In this document: positions 33,779-63,595 of the stretch, in pieces
Numbering within the stretch: the first letter of the stretch is position 1
How the letters are laid out: each line of letters starts with the position of its first letter
Source: Agelas oroides
Lineage: Eukaryota; Porifera; Demospongiae; Agelasida; Agelasidae
DNA: 64,000 bases
Reading direction: 5' to 3'
NCBI GenBank assembly: GCA_949130485.1
Contig: OX422186.1
Location: forward strand, 69,501 to 133,500
Notes under the pieces: generated by a model
The model's input: only the letters and a program-made list of their open reading frames with translations
The model's database searches: none
Told to the model about the DNA's origin: nothing
Translations under genes and position numbers: made by a program

Positions 33779-36700
33779 CTAAAACCTCACTCGGCTGTCC
33801 ACTACTGGCAAAGATCTCGAGTGTCTGGGAAGGAGTAGACTTTCCACTGTTGTATTGTGTGTCATAGAGTCAATCAGTTTCTGAATGCCTTCCTCACCTC
33901 TGGAATCATCAAATTGTAAGTTCAGGAATTTCAATGATTTGTTTGTAAGCAGCATGTCAGCAAGTGCTGCAGCTCCTTTGTCTCCAATTGGGTTCCGATT
34001 CAGCCACAACTTCTGAAGTGTGTTATTTGTGCATAGAGCATTTGCCAAATGACATGCTCCATTCGAGTCAATGTTGCATCCTCCTAGGCCAAGGCCAACA
34101 ACTAGGGTGTGATTTATCTTTAGCATATCAGCAAATGCAGCAGCTCCTTTGAATCCAATTGGGTTGTCTCTCAGGTTAAAATCATGCAGTGTGTCATTTG
34201 CACACAGAGCACTTGCTAACTCACATGCTACATCTGATTTAATGTCACAGTCACTCAGCCAGAGGCTAACAATTGTGTGATTTGTCCTCAGCATATCAGC
34301 AAATGCAGTAGCTCCTTTGACTCCAATTGGGTTGTTCTCCAGGTTCAACTTCTGCAGTGTATGATTTGTACACAGAGTACTTGCCAATTGACATGCTCCA
34401 TCTGAGTCAATGTCGCATTCCATTAAGTCTAGATTAACAAGGGTTTGGTTTGTCCTTAGTAGCTCAATGAGTGCAGCAGCTCCTTTGACTCCAATTGAGT
34501 TGTTTGCTAAGCTCAATGCTTGCAGTGTATGATTTGTACACAGAGCACTTGCCAATTGACATGCTCCATCTGAGTCAATGTCGCATTCCCATAGGTCGAG
34601 GTCAACAAGGGTGCGGTTTTTCTGTAGTGCTGAAGCCAGTGAGATGACATTCTGATGAGAAAAGTATGAGCAACTCATGTGCAACATCTTGAGTGTGGTG
34701 TTGTGATGGAGTCCACAGATGATCAGTTCAATAGCTTCTGGAGGGAGGTGATTAAAACTGATGTCAAGCTCCTTGAGACTTGTGGATAATGACAGCAGTT
34801 CACTCAGAGCTCGGCAGTCCTCCATACCTATTCCAGTGTCACGCAACCACAGCTTCTCAAATGAATTATTAGCTGTCAAAGCTGTAATTGCCGGAACAGC
34901 CCCTCCTGGGCCAATGTTGTAACCAACAGACAGACTGAGTATTTTCAACTTGTTTATCAATTGCTTTGGAATGCTAACTAGATGTTTCACTGCCTCTGCT
35001 GTGATATCACTTTTTTCCAAGTTTATCATAGAGATCCCTCCCGTGCAGTATGCTTCCTCCTCCAATGTACCTTGCACTAACATTTCCACTTCCTCATCTC
35101 CAATGCCACAGCAGTGAAGGTCAATATTCCAGGCACAATTGCTATGAGACACACAGTAGCCCAACACAAAGCAGTCAGACGGTGTCACTATCCTTTGCCA
35201 ACAGGGCTGAATGTAAGATGATCCTAGCACTTTAGCTATGACATCTGCTTCAAATAACCAGTGCAGAATATCAAAGGTGACTTCATGTAGTGGTTTGTCA
35301 TCAGTTTCAACATTACCAGGTTCTATGTCAAAATCGTCAATGTGTTTCTTCACACACAATGTGTTCATCACCTCACAAGGGTACTCACTGAACTTCTTTA
35401 TTCCAGATAGGAACCACAGCACCATCTGAAGGTGGTTATTTGCTTGTTTATCTTCTCCGGAACAGTACTGCTTATAAAGTTCAATCTGTTCCTCCACTGG
35501 CTGCTGTGAGAGGTGAAATGCAGCTAGATACTCTTGCACAGTCAAGTGCAGGAAGTTGTAGGAAACCATTGCATCTTCACCCGCATACAGTTCTGGGACG
35601 CATTGCATCAGACCCAGGGTTTCAAAGTCCTCTGAGAGATCAGAGAAAATCACCTGCTGTTTGTTAATTATTCCTTTGTACGCTATTTTGCCTAATTCAC
35701 ATAGCTGTTGGTAGACATCTTGGGGTAGGTCACTAAAACTGCGTATCTTCCAGTTGCGCCGTAGCAGATCACGAATTAGAGAAAAATACAGCTCCGTGGT
35801 GGTTTTTGGGACCAGGGCCTTGTTCCTGTTGTTGCGGTAGATTTCAACCACAAAGGTAGAATAGAGAGGAATATACATTAAACTACCAATGTGGGGGTAA
35901 CACGAGATGTATTTTTTCAACCCTTCCAACAGTGAGGGGTCATCAGCTGTGGTGCTCTCTAAATAGGACTGGATGTTGGCTTTGGTGAATCCCAGGATCT
36001 CAATATGTTGGGATATGCGGCTCTTACATTCTCTGTGGAGGAACTCACTTGCCCATGGGCGGCTGGTGATGAGGACTGTGGCCTCTGGTAACTCCCTCCC
36101 TGTGATGATGTCAATAAAAATGGAATTCTCAATTCGCAATTCCTCTGGGAGTTCATCATATCCCTCAAACAGAAGGATTACCCTTTTACCCTGTGTTCTT
36201 TGGATCTCCTCAACTGCTGCTTGCTGAATCTGATGGTTATGGTATCGAAAGAGGTCAGATATTTTCTTCGCAGCTCGCACACTCTTGTCTCGGAACCTAA
36301 GGAGAACAACCAGCTGGTACTGCCAGAGTAATTTCCCCTTCCCCCACTTGCGGCAGAGTTTCCAGGCAAAAGTGGACTTTCCCACACCTGGCGCCCCCTC
36401 TACAAGGATGCACTTTGGTTGTGATCCATCTGGCAGCTGGGCAATTTGGCCAATGTTCATGGCTCGCTTTGACTTCTTGATGTCATCAATGTTCCCACGG
36501 ATTGTAGCTCTCATAAACTGATCTGCCTCTTGCTTTGTGATGTCCTCCTTTTCAATGAGGGCAAGGTTGATGTATTTCTTGGATTTCACTTGCGGCCATT
36601 TGTCATAAATTGGTAGTTTCTCTCGTGTGTAGACAGACTTGAGGTAGGAGGCATAACTATCAACTGCAAACAATCGACAACAAGGAGTTGTACACTGCAT

Positions 36701-37195
36701 GAAGCATACCTGTGTTTGGTGATTTTGCTGGAAGTGGATGGGGTGTTCCAAGTGATATCGATGGTGGGATTGCAAGACATTGTCTATTCTAGGTCGTTTA
36801 GCAGATGGGAGTGGTAGAGGGGAAGTGACATCCACCAAACTGGGCAGTGGGCTGGGTGGGGTTGACATGGACGGTCGTATGCTTGCCAACTCACGGTGTG
36901 TATTCTCCAGCCTTGTTGCCAGGTGCTGCAGTGATGGCTCGTTCTGAAGAACATCCAGGAATTCCCTGAACTTGATGGCAGGACTAGGCACAATCTGGTC
37001 TTCAACTGCTGACAGGAGCGTCACAATCTTGACTCTCTCTTCAATACCTGACTTCTGAGCCTCTGTACGTAGCTCTCGTCCAATCAGCTCCTTTGAGTAC
37101 AGTTGAACAGCCAGCCACCCAGGGTCCGATATCCCATCAGCTAGGTCAGCAAAACACTTACGAAAAGCGTGACACTCCGCTGGCTCGCGAGACAT
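33779..37195 (-). CDS. NACHT-LRR (NLR) receptor with CARD-like N terminus
   Basis: Single exon, 1138 aa, minus strand, start 37195. Residues about 1-100 are helical and CARD/death-fold-like (VKIVTLLSAVEDQI, FREFLDVLQNEPSLQHLATR). A Pro-rich linker (about 107-135) follows. The NACHT NTPase has Walker A GAPGVGKST (about 267-275), Walker B VILLFEGYDELP (about 339-350) and TSRP (about 377-380), then winged-helix and helical parts (FLHLTVQEYLAAFHLSQQ near 548). Ribonuclease-inhibitor-type leucine-rich repeats of 28 aa (NHTLQ-L-L-NNPIGVKGA-ALADML) run from about 690 to 1110. By family knowledge this is a cytosolic sensor of microbial or danger signals. Bipartite death-fold NLRs are expanded in sponges. 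The lack of introns beside intron-rich neighbours is notable. I cannot settle CARD versus DEATH versus DED. Confidence 0.9.
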   Translation of the reverse strand: MSREPAECHAFRKCFADLADGISDPGWLAVQLYSKELIGRELRTEAQKSGIEERVKIVTLLSAVEDQIVPSPAIKFREFLDVLQNEPSLQHLATRLENTHRELASIRPSMSTPPSPLPSLVDVTSPLPLPSAKRPRIDNVLQSHHRYHLEHPIHFQQNHQTQVCFMQCTTPCCRLFAVDSYASYLKSVYTREKLPIYDKWPQVKSKKYINLALIEKEDITKQEADQFMRATIRGNIDDIKKSKRAMNIGQIAQLPDGSQPKCILVEGAPGVGKSTFAWKLCRKWGKGKLLWQYQLVVLLRFRDKSVRAAKKISDLFRYHNHQIQQAAVEEIQRTQGKRVILLFEGYDELPEELRIENSIFIDIITGRELPEATVLITSRPWASEFLHRECKSRISQHIEILGFTKANIQSYLESTTADDPSLLEGLKKYISCYPHIGSLMYIPLYSTFVVEIYRNNRNKALVPKTTTELYFSLIRDLLRRNWKIRSFSDLPQDVYQQLCELGKIAYKGIINKQQVIFSDLSEDFETLGLMQCVPELYAGEDAMVSYNFLHLTVQEYLAAFHLSQQPVEEQIELYKQYCSGEDKQANNHLQMVLWFLSGIKKFSEYPCEVMNTLCVKKHIDDFDIEPGNVETDDKPLHEVTFDILHWLFEADVIAKVLGSSYIQPCWQRIVTPSDCFVLGYCVSHSNCAWNIDLHCCGIGDEEVEMLVQGTLEEEAYCTGGISMINLEKSDITAEAVKHLVSIPKQLINKLKILSLSVGYNIGPGGAVPAITALTANNSFEKLWLRDTGIGMEDCRALSELLSLSTSLKELDISFNHLPPEAIELIICGLHHNTTLKMLHMSCSYFSHQNVISLASALQKNRTLVDLDLWECDIDSDGACQLASALCTNHTLQALSLANNSIGVKGAAALIELLRTNQTLVNLDLMECDIDSDGACQLASTLCTNHTLQKLNLENNPIGVKGATAFADMLRTNHTIVSLWLSDCDIKSDVACELASALCANDTLHDFNLRDNPIGFKGAAAFADMLKINHTLVVGLGLGGCNIDSNGACHLANALCTNNTLQKLWLNRNPIGDKGAAALADMLLTNKSLKFLNLQFDDSRGEEGIQKLIDSMTHNTTVESLLLPRHSRSLPVVDSRVRF

Positions 37196-37400
37196 GACTC
37201 ACTGCAAAGCTCGAGTAGGGAAACAGCTTCAAAAATGGGGGAGGGCTGAAGCATAGACTCTCACGCAAAACGAGCCGCTCGTTTACGTCATCGTGGTGAA
37301 GTCCCCTTTTTTTAATTGCGCATGCGTAGTCGGAAATCCACCTCCGCTTTATTGGGACATTACCACTTCATACCCGTCACTGTCCTACTGAGTTAGGTCA
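37196..37400 (-). promoter_or_regulatory. Candidate NLR promoter
   Basis: Upstream of the NLR start are a CRE-like TTACGTCA (37283-37290) and an NRF-1-like TGCGCATGCGTA (37317-37328). Assigned by motif only. Confidence 0.35.
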
Positions 37401-37711
37401 GGTATTTAGAAACACATAACTCATACACAGACATATCAAACAGTACAAAACATGCATGCACAAAATGTGACTACTATATTCTCTGTACAAACAAGAGTTG
37501 CATGTGCAGTGACAAAACCATATAGAACATCTACAGTGTTTAAATACAGCTGAATCCGGTGCTATTGAATACAAATGTATTCTCCTTCAAAGGAGGAGAG
37601 AAATATTGAAATTGGGAAGATATTTGCATAAAAAGAAAAGGAGCTGAAAGAAGGTGGACAAGAAAGGTGGATATTTCCACCATTAGTTGCCATGGCAACC
37701 CAGTTTACATA

Positions 37712-57201
<19,490 letters not shown>

Positions 57202-57607
57202 CAGCCAGTGACAGTTAACCGCACAGGAAGAGAGAGGGGAGAAAGGTCACAGCTGATCCGGTCAGTGCTACGGGCACAGGACACAAAAGGCAGGGAGCTA
57301 GCTATACTGATCACGCCTTCACCCAGTTTGGTTGTGGTCGAAGTATCCCATCTTTGGTAGAACGTTCACGATCAAGAATAAGGTATCACTTCAAAAACCA
57401 CGCCTTCTTCTTTGTTGAGCGTAAAATTAATTATCTGGTTTCGCTAATTTAAGTTTACGGTAAGCACATGACCGCAATAAAACGAGCCCCGCCCACTTTT
57501 CCACGGCTTACACAAGTCTATTATCCATACTTGCATAAAGCTCTTGCCACTTGCATTTACCTCGTTCCCCCGCCTGTGCACGAAAACTCGAGATATCTTG
57601 CAGAAAG
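57202..57607. promoter_or_regulatory. Divergent DYRK / LPMO-like promoter region
   Basis: About 406 bp between the two start codons. No strong TATA box. The assignment rests on gene orientation. Confidence 0.4.
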
Positions 57608-59472
57608 ATGAAAGTTCTGCTCCTGATTGCAGCTCTGTTGGTGGCGCAGGCCCACCTCTGCCTCCTGTTTCCTCATCAGCGTGGCTCTGCGCAGGGGCTC
57701 AACATGGCTGGTATAAATATGTTATTGTAGACAACATCGTAGGGCGAGAGGGTAAAACAGGATGCAAGGGGGCACGTAGAGTTCTTGAAGAAAAAAAAGT
57801 TTTAATTAATCCACCTAAATTGATTGAAAATGGGTGCAGGGAAGGTCAATACCTACACGTCGCTGTCTCATGCACACCATATCCAACTTCATTCCATGGG
57901 GAAAAAAAAAAGCCGAAAAGGGAGGGACAGGGGAGTGATCAAGACTACCCAATATGCAACAAACAAGTGCATAATATTAAATCTGCTTCTCTCATGCAAC
58001 ACCACTTGACTGTGTATGCAGGAGCGAATGACTGCAAGCTGGTGATGGATGCTCCTTGTGGTGGTCGCCCAGCAGAAACACCACAAGTTATGTTCAAGTG
58101 AGTTGATGCTTCATGCCCCAATTCGTTGATTATTAGTTTCTCATCGGCCGCCCGCATGAATTTTACTTCGATAGAATTTATCACCATTATTTTATTTTCG
58201 CATATTAACGATATACAAACGACCTCGGATAAGCATAATGATGAAAGTAACACTATCAAATGTGTCTGTCTACTGCACAGCATCCAAAAGAAGCCTTCGT
58301 ATAACTAGCCTTGATCCTCCTGGCATCATGTTTTTCGAGTTCGTTTGTGAAAAATATCTGCCAGCTATGGATAAATACATAATGGTAATATCAGCCCACC
58401 CACATTGTGTGCAGGTAAAACACCTGATGAGGAAACTAAAAATCAACAAATTAGGGCCTAACTGTTGGTACTAGTGTGCACAACTGTTCTATTTAACGAT
58501 GCTTCCCTGCATGGTACTCGACGTACCTTCTCTCTCCCCCAGGCCTGGTGAGAATGTCTCCATCATCTTTCAGAAGAACTTGAACCACTTCAACCCCCAG
58601 AAGCCAGTGAGTCAATTAACCCTCACTTCTTTATGCAGTGTAGTGTAGTGGTTGTTGAATTCTGCATTTTTCCTCCCTGTCCTCTGTTCGTTTCCCCCTC
58701 CATCCTCCCTCCCTCCCTCCCTCCACATCTCACTCCCTCCTCCCTCCCTCCCTCCCTCCCTCCCTCCCTCCCTCCCTCCCTCCCTCCCTCCCTCCCTCAC
58801 AGGGCTCCTTTGAAGTGATGATTGGTGAGATGGCCACACCCATCAAGTTCACCACCCTCCTCACCATCAAGGACACCAACTCGACCTCCCCCATTGACTA
58901 CTCCCCCTACGTTGTCATGCCAATGTGAGTACCAACATGCGACAAACCCTTTCTATCCAACTGTCATACTAATCTTGTTATTATCTGTAGGATGCCCATG
59001 AAACATGCTGTCTTGCAGGTAACCGGGACAAGTCTAGCTTTCGTATTCTGTACTGTTGCATATCATTCTCGTTCCTTTCTTGCTCCCTTCCCCTTCTCCC
59101 TCCTCTATCCTCCTCTCCTATCCTCTTCTCCTCCTCTCCACCTCCTCCTCTCCCTCTCTCTCTCTCCTTATCCCTCTCCCTCTCCCTCTCCCTCTCCCTC
59201 TCCCTCTCCCTCTCCCTCTCCCTCTCCCTCTCCCTCTCCCTCTCCCTCTCCCTCTCCCTCTCCCTCTCCCTCTCCCTCTCCCTCTCCTCTCCCTTTCCCT
59301 CCCTTTCCCTTTCCCTTTCCCTCTCCCTCTCCCTCCCTTTCCCTTTCCCTCTCCCCCTCCCCCCTCCTCCCAGATGATATACAACACCAGCAACCCTCAA
59401 GCTCCACCTGCCTTCTATCAATGTGCTGACATCAGCATCTTGGATATGAAAGACCACGCCAACTGGATGTGA
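57608..59472 (+). CDS. Small secreted protein, LPMO/BIM1-like layout
   Basis: Six exons: 57608-57710, 58022-58097, 58543-58606, 58803-58924, 58991-59018, 59374-59472; 163 aa in consistent phase. The signal peptide MKVLLLIAALLVAQA is followed directly by a histidine (HLCLLFPHQRGS), so cleavage would expose His at the N terminus. Four cysteines (CLL, NDCKL, APCGG, YQCAD) suggest disulfides. Later landmarks are FQKNLNHFNP, MKHAVLQ and PAFYQCADI. I recall similar uncharacterised secreted proteins in invertebrates. N-terminal His plus an internal KHAVLQ histidine and a late YQCAD-type tyrosine resemble the copper histidine brace of lytic polysaccharide monooxygenases and BIM1-like copper proteins. 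That link is inference, and at 163 aa it is near the small end for such folds. Introns carry CCCT and CTCCCT arrays. Confidence 0.72.
58688..58800 (+). repeat. (CCCT)n tract before exon 4 of the LPMO-like gene
   Basis: About 25 CCCT units ending at the acceptor CACAG (58798-58802). Confidence 0.85.
59085..59373 (+). repeat. (CTCCCT)n array before last exon of the LPMO-like gene
   Basis: More than 20 perfect CTCCCT hexamers (about 59168-59288) inside a longer pyrimidine tract that ends at the acceptor CCCAG (59369-59373). Confidence 0.9.
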
Positions 59473-60119
59473 AACTGTTAGATACGGAACTGTTGGGTTT
59501 TCCCCTCACTTATAAACTATGATACGTATGGAACTGTATGGCCCCTCACATGTACTTGAGTTTACTAGTCTTATGAAATATTAGTTATCAATATTGAATG
59601 ATTTCTTCCTAGCTGATAATGAATCCTAGCTTAGTCTTCAAACAATTTCATACACACCAGGTGACTTGCACTGAATACAGAACACCATGTGACTCTCGAG
59701 CTCATGAATACTGTAGCACACATTGCTACTATAGCTATAGTCTTCCCACTCTCCAGTTTTTGATCGCTTATAGTATGCAGAAAAACTGGAGGGTAGGGAA
59801 TATAGGTGTCTGCAAATGCCTTCTAATATTATATAAGAGCATTACCTGCTGGGCATAGAGTGCTTACCATGCACAGTTTATGTGCATGTCTACATACGAT
59901 CAAAAGTCTGCCATGCAATACGCTGTATAGGCTACATGTGAACAGCTTGACAAGTCCCATATATAGTGTCCACTATACAGCCAGCATCCCAATAATTGTT
60001 TATGAGGAAGAAGTTACCATTGCATTTCCAAAGTGTATGTGCACATAATTCATCTGAGAAGGAAAAATAGCACTCTACATAACACAAAAAGATAACTATT
60101 AAGAAAATACACACAACAT
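59473..60119. other. Convergent 3' flanks of LPMO-like and KCTD-like genes
   Basis: No coding sequence. It contains a worn foldback copy at about 59743-59803 (CTCCAGTTTTTGATCGCTTA and an inverted AAAAACTGGAG). Confidence 0.5.
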
Positions 60120-60693
60120 CTAAAATCTGTACAGTCTGTATATGTGAAAGTGATGTGGGTTGTCATGGTTACACATAAACACTCCACTGCCACTGGTGCA
60201 GCTGAAGCTGGTGACACAGAGTGTTGTCTGGTCTCGGCCGAGAGTTGCAAGGTGTTGTCGGTGGGAGGTCGGAGAACTGCCCGGGAGAGTGATGATTAAA
60301 CCCTGAAGTGAGTGGGATACAAGGAAAGGGAAGGAGGGGAGGAGGGGAGGGTTAGGAGTAAACTTCTGCAAAGGCTAAGGCTTTACATAAGCACACAATT
60401 CCTGAGTATCCTCCTTCTCCCCATAAAATGTTTCCATTCCTCTCCTCTCTTCCACATAATAGGTAATTTTTTGACCATAACATGGAAGAGCCTACCCTTC
60501 TTCCTCCCCCTTCTTCCCCCTCCATGCCTACTACAAAACTTCCCTCCCCTCCACCACTCCTACCCTTCCCTCTGAGTTCATTTTGTATGTTCCCTTCTGG
60601 ATGTGGCTCTGATAAAACAGGGCAAAGCTTCTCTCGTGAGTCTGATCTTTCTTCCACTCTGCAGGTACTTGAGGATGGTTGTAAATCACCTAC

Positions 60694-60730
<37 letters not shown>

Positions 60731-62073
60731 GGGGGGGGGGGGGTAGCAGTGTGCTGCTTCAAGCTTCTTGCTGCAATGTGCTTGACAAGCAGACACTCAC
60801 CATGGCCTGGGTAGACGCCTCATCTCCGGATATGAAGGTCAGTTTTCCTTCCTGAGCGAACATGAAGGCGTGTTTATTGTCTTCATCCACATAACATCCC
60901 ACCTCCTTAGACAATGGGAGAACTGGGGAGTGATGTGGTATGTGTGTAGCAAGGGGAGGGGGGGGGGGGGGGAGGGTGAAAACGTTTATTTTATTGGTTA
61001 AAAGTCTTTCGAAAGAAGGAGTGCAGGGGCGAAAAGGAGGGAGAATAGGAATTCCCACTCTCACTTCCTCCCCTTTTGCCCTCTCCTCTCCTCCCCTTTC
61101 CTTACTCTTCACTACTGGCTTCTCCTTCTCCTCCTCCACCTCCTCCCTCTCCTCCCCCTCTCTCCTCCTCCTCCCCCTCCCTCCCTTCCTTACCCTTCAC
61201 TACTGGTTTCTTCTTCTTCTCTGCCTCAATATGTTCAATGTGTGTCACAATCGTCTGTAGTCCATAGAACTCTGCTTCCTTCAGCAGTGTGGTCCGACTG
61301 ATACCAGGTGGGATCTCCAACACTCCACTGCGAAGGTAGTGCAGGATAGGGTCAAAGTACTTGGGAGATCCTAAGGGAGGGAAAGGGGGGAGGAGGGGGA
61401 GGGACAAGGTGAAGGGGGGATGAGGGGGAGGGACAAGGTGAAGGGGGGATGAGGGGGAGGGACAAGGTGAAGGGGGGATGAGGGGGAGGGACAAGGTGAA
61501 GGGGGATAAGGGGGAGGGAGGCACAAGGTGAAGGGGGGATGAGGGGGAGGGACAAGGTGAAAGGGGGATGATGGGGAGGAGGGGAAAGATCACAGTGAGG
61601 GAGGCATGCTAGCAAGACTTTGGAAATGAAGCTGCCGCAACCAGCACAAAAGTGGTCTGTGCCTAATCATGCAATTCCAGCTAGCTTGCAAAGTTTGGTA
61701 TACAGAAACACTAGACAATGTTACTCCTGACTCTAGTGGGGCATAGTGTTGATAGGCACATGTTAAACTCTATTCCTCTCACTGTCAATGAAGAATGCTC
61801 CGCTCTCGTCTCGGACGCTCTCGTGTCTGTCAGAGAGAAGAGAGGAGAAGAAACTCTCTCCAGATGAGAGAAGGGTCTCACGAGATGTGGCAAATATCTC
61901 CTGTGAGAGGGTGTGTGTGGAGGGGTGTGTGGAGGGGTGTGTGGAGGGGTGTGTGTGTGGATGGAGAGATGGGTTATGGGTACTATGCTTTAACATGCAC
62001 AAGGAGTTACGTAATCACAGGAGCTCACCCCTCCAACGTTTAGCCTCACGATTTTGCTTTGCCGCTCTGTCAT
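60120..62073 (-). CDS. KCTD-like BTB (T1-type) protein
   Basis: Six exons on the minus strand: 62073-62029, 61900-61783, 61370-61194, 60922-60801, 60656-60564, 60302-60120; 245 aa, all phases agreeing. The BTB/T1 domain fills the first half: VRLNVGG, EIFATSRETLLS, SFFSSLLSD, GAFFIDRSPKYFDPILHYLR, LEIPPGISRTTLLKEAEFYG. These residues are typical of KCTD proteins, which usually pentamerise and recruit CUL3 for ubiquitination or bind signalling partners. The C-terminal half (EVGCYVDEDNKHAFMFAQEG, WKKDQTHERSFALFYQSHIQ, ending HHFHIYRLYRF) is a compact domain I cannot assign to one KCTD subgroup. The second exon donor was placed at GTGAGA (61777-61782) because only that joins FID to RSPKYF. Divergent from ADRM1. 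Confidence 0.85.
61375..61590 (-). repeat. Tandem GGGGGATGAGGGGGAGGGAC repeat in KCTD-like intron
   Basis: Six or seven imperfect copies of a unit of about 29 bp ending ACAAGGTGAA, starting at the exon 3 acceptor. Confidence 0.85.
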
Positions 62074-62204
62074 GTCAATTTTTGTGCTGAGTCAGCAAAA
62101 AATGTTCCAGTTCCATTCCAGACGGAATGACATCAAATCAAGTTAGTTTGATTTTTCATACAATTCGATTATTTAGAGATCCAGCTGTGTACTTTTTCTT
62201 CCAC
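62074..62204. promoter_or_regulatory. Divergent KCTD-like / ADRM1 promoter
   Basis: Only 131 bp separate the start codons. No TATA box is apparent. A shared promoter is inferred from spacing. Confidence 0.5.
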
Positions 62205-63532
62205 ATGGCGGCTTTATTCGGGCAGAGTAGCGATGGGAGGAGGGAGCCCAAGAGTCTGGTGGAGTTTCGCGCGGGCAAGATGAAGCGGACGGGCTCTACA
62301 GTCACGGCGGACACCCGGAAGGGCCTGGCGTTCATGAAGATGGAGGACGGTCTGTTACACTTCTTGTGGAAGGACAGGAAGAGCGGGGAGGTCGTGGATG
62401 TGAGTGGAGGGAGGAGGGAGAGGGAGGGGGGAGAGAGAGAGGAGGATAGGAGAAGATCTAAGGGAATAGGGCTAGGGGAGGGTGGAAGGGAGGGGTGTGA
62501 TTAGAAACAGGAGAGGAACTTATGGATGAGCAGACTCAGTCGAGAAAGGAGGGTGTGGGTAAAGGGAAGGGAAGAGGGTCTAAATAAAGGAAGGAGAGTG
62601 TAAGTAGAGGGAGGGGGGAGGTGGTGGGTCATTGAAGTCCAATACGAGTTGCCTCTAAGTGCGTGACTTTCTATCGTTCTATCCCCGCACACACACGCAC
62701 AAAGGACTTCATCATCTTTCCTGGAGATGCAGAGATGAAACGTGTACCACAATGTACTACTGGCCGAGTGTTCCTACTCAAGTTTCGAGACTCTACGACA
62801 CGGCGGTTCTTCTACTGGCTACAGGAGCCAAAGGAGGACAAGGATGAGGACCTGCTGAAGAAGGTGTGTTCATCACTTACATCTCCAGCGCTGGTTGCTC
62901 TTCATAATTGTGTTTTGTACTGAAAGCACTGGTGAAAGAATACTGTAGTATCTACTGTAGTTGGATGATAAACAAGTAAGCACAAAGTAACTGGACTAAA
63001 ATGACCCTGACAACAACACATGCACAAACAGGCTGAGCTGCAGGGGGTAGTACATGTCACACATGACCAAACTATCTGATGTACCAAACATCACTGAGAC
63101 ATAAATACCATCTCCAGCTTGTTGACCACCCATGAGGGAGAATATTAGTTAAGGCAGATAGTTGTCTTCATACTTTTTATGAATCTGGAATTGCAATAAC
63201 ATTTAGAGTCAGAACTTGCTGCAAGTTTCAAACATTGAGTACAACAGCTATGATGGCATGTGTTACTAATTAGGTAAAACCTCTTGTACATTTGAAGCCT
63301 TGAGACGCAAGGAGTATGATCTGCCACAAGGAATCAACTTGCTGGACTCGTCTCTCCCCTCCAGGTGAACGAGCTCATTGATAACCCACCGGACCCCTCC
63401 CAGGTGGCAGCAGGTGAAGTAGGGGGACACATGCACGGACTACCACAAGCACTCGTCGGTAAGAATTGATGCGAATGGTTTAAACTATTGATTGGGAAAG
63501 TGTTACATTGACTGTTCCTTGGCACACACGCA

Positions 63533-63595
<63 letters not shown>

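Noticed and set aside
59044-59472. Long Pro/Ser/Leu and Arg/Glu ORFs over the CTCCCT array
   Set aside because: Simple-sequence artefact inside an intron.
60482-60814. Plus-strand ORF overlapping KCTD-like exons
   Set aside because: The minus strand carries phase-consistent exons with domain content; the plus-strand frame has none.
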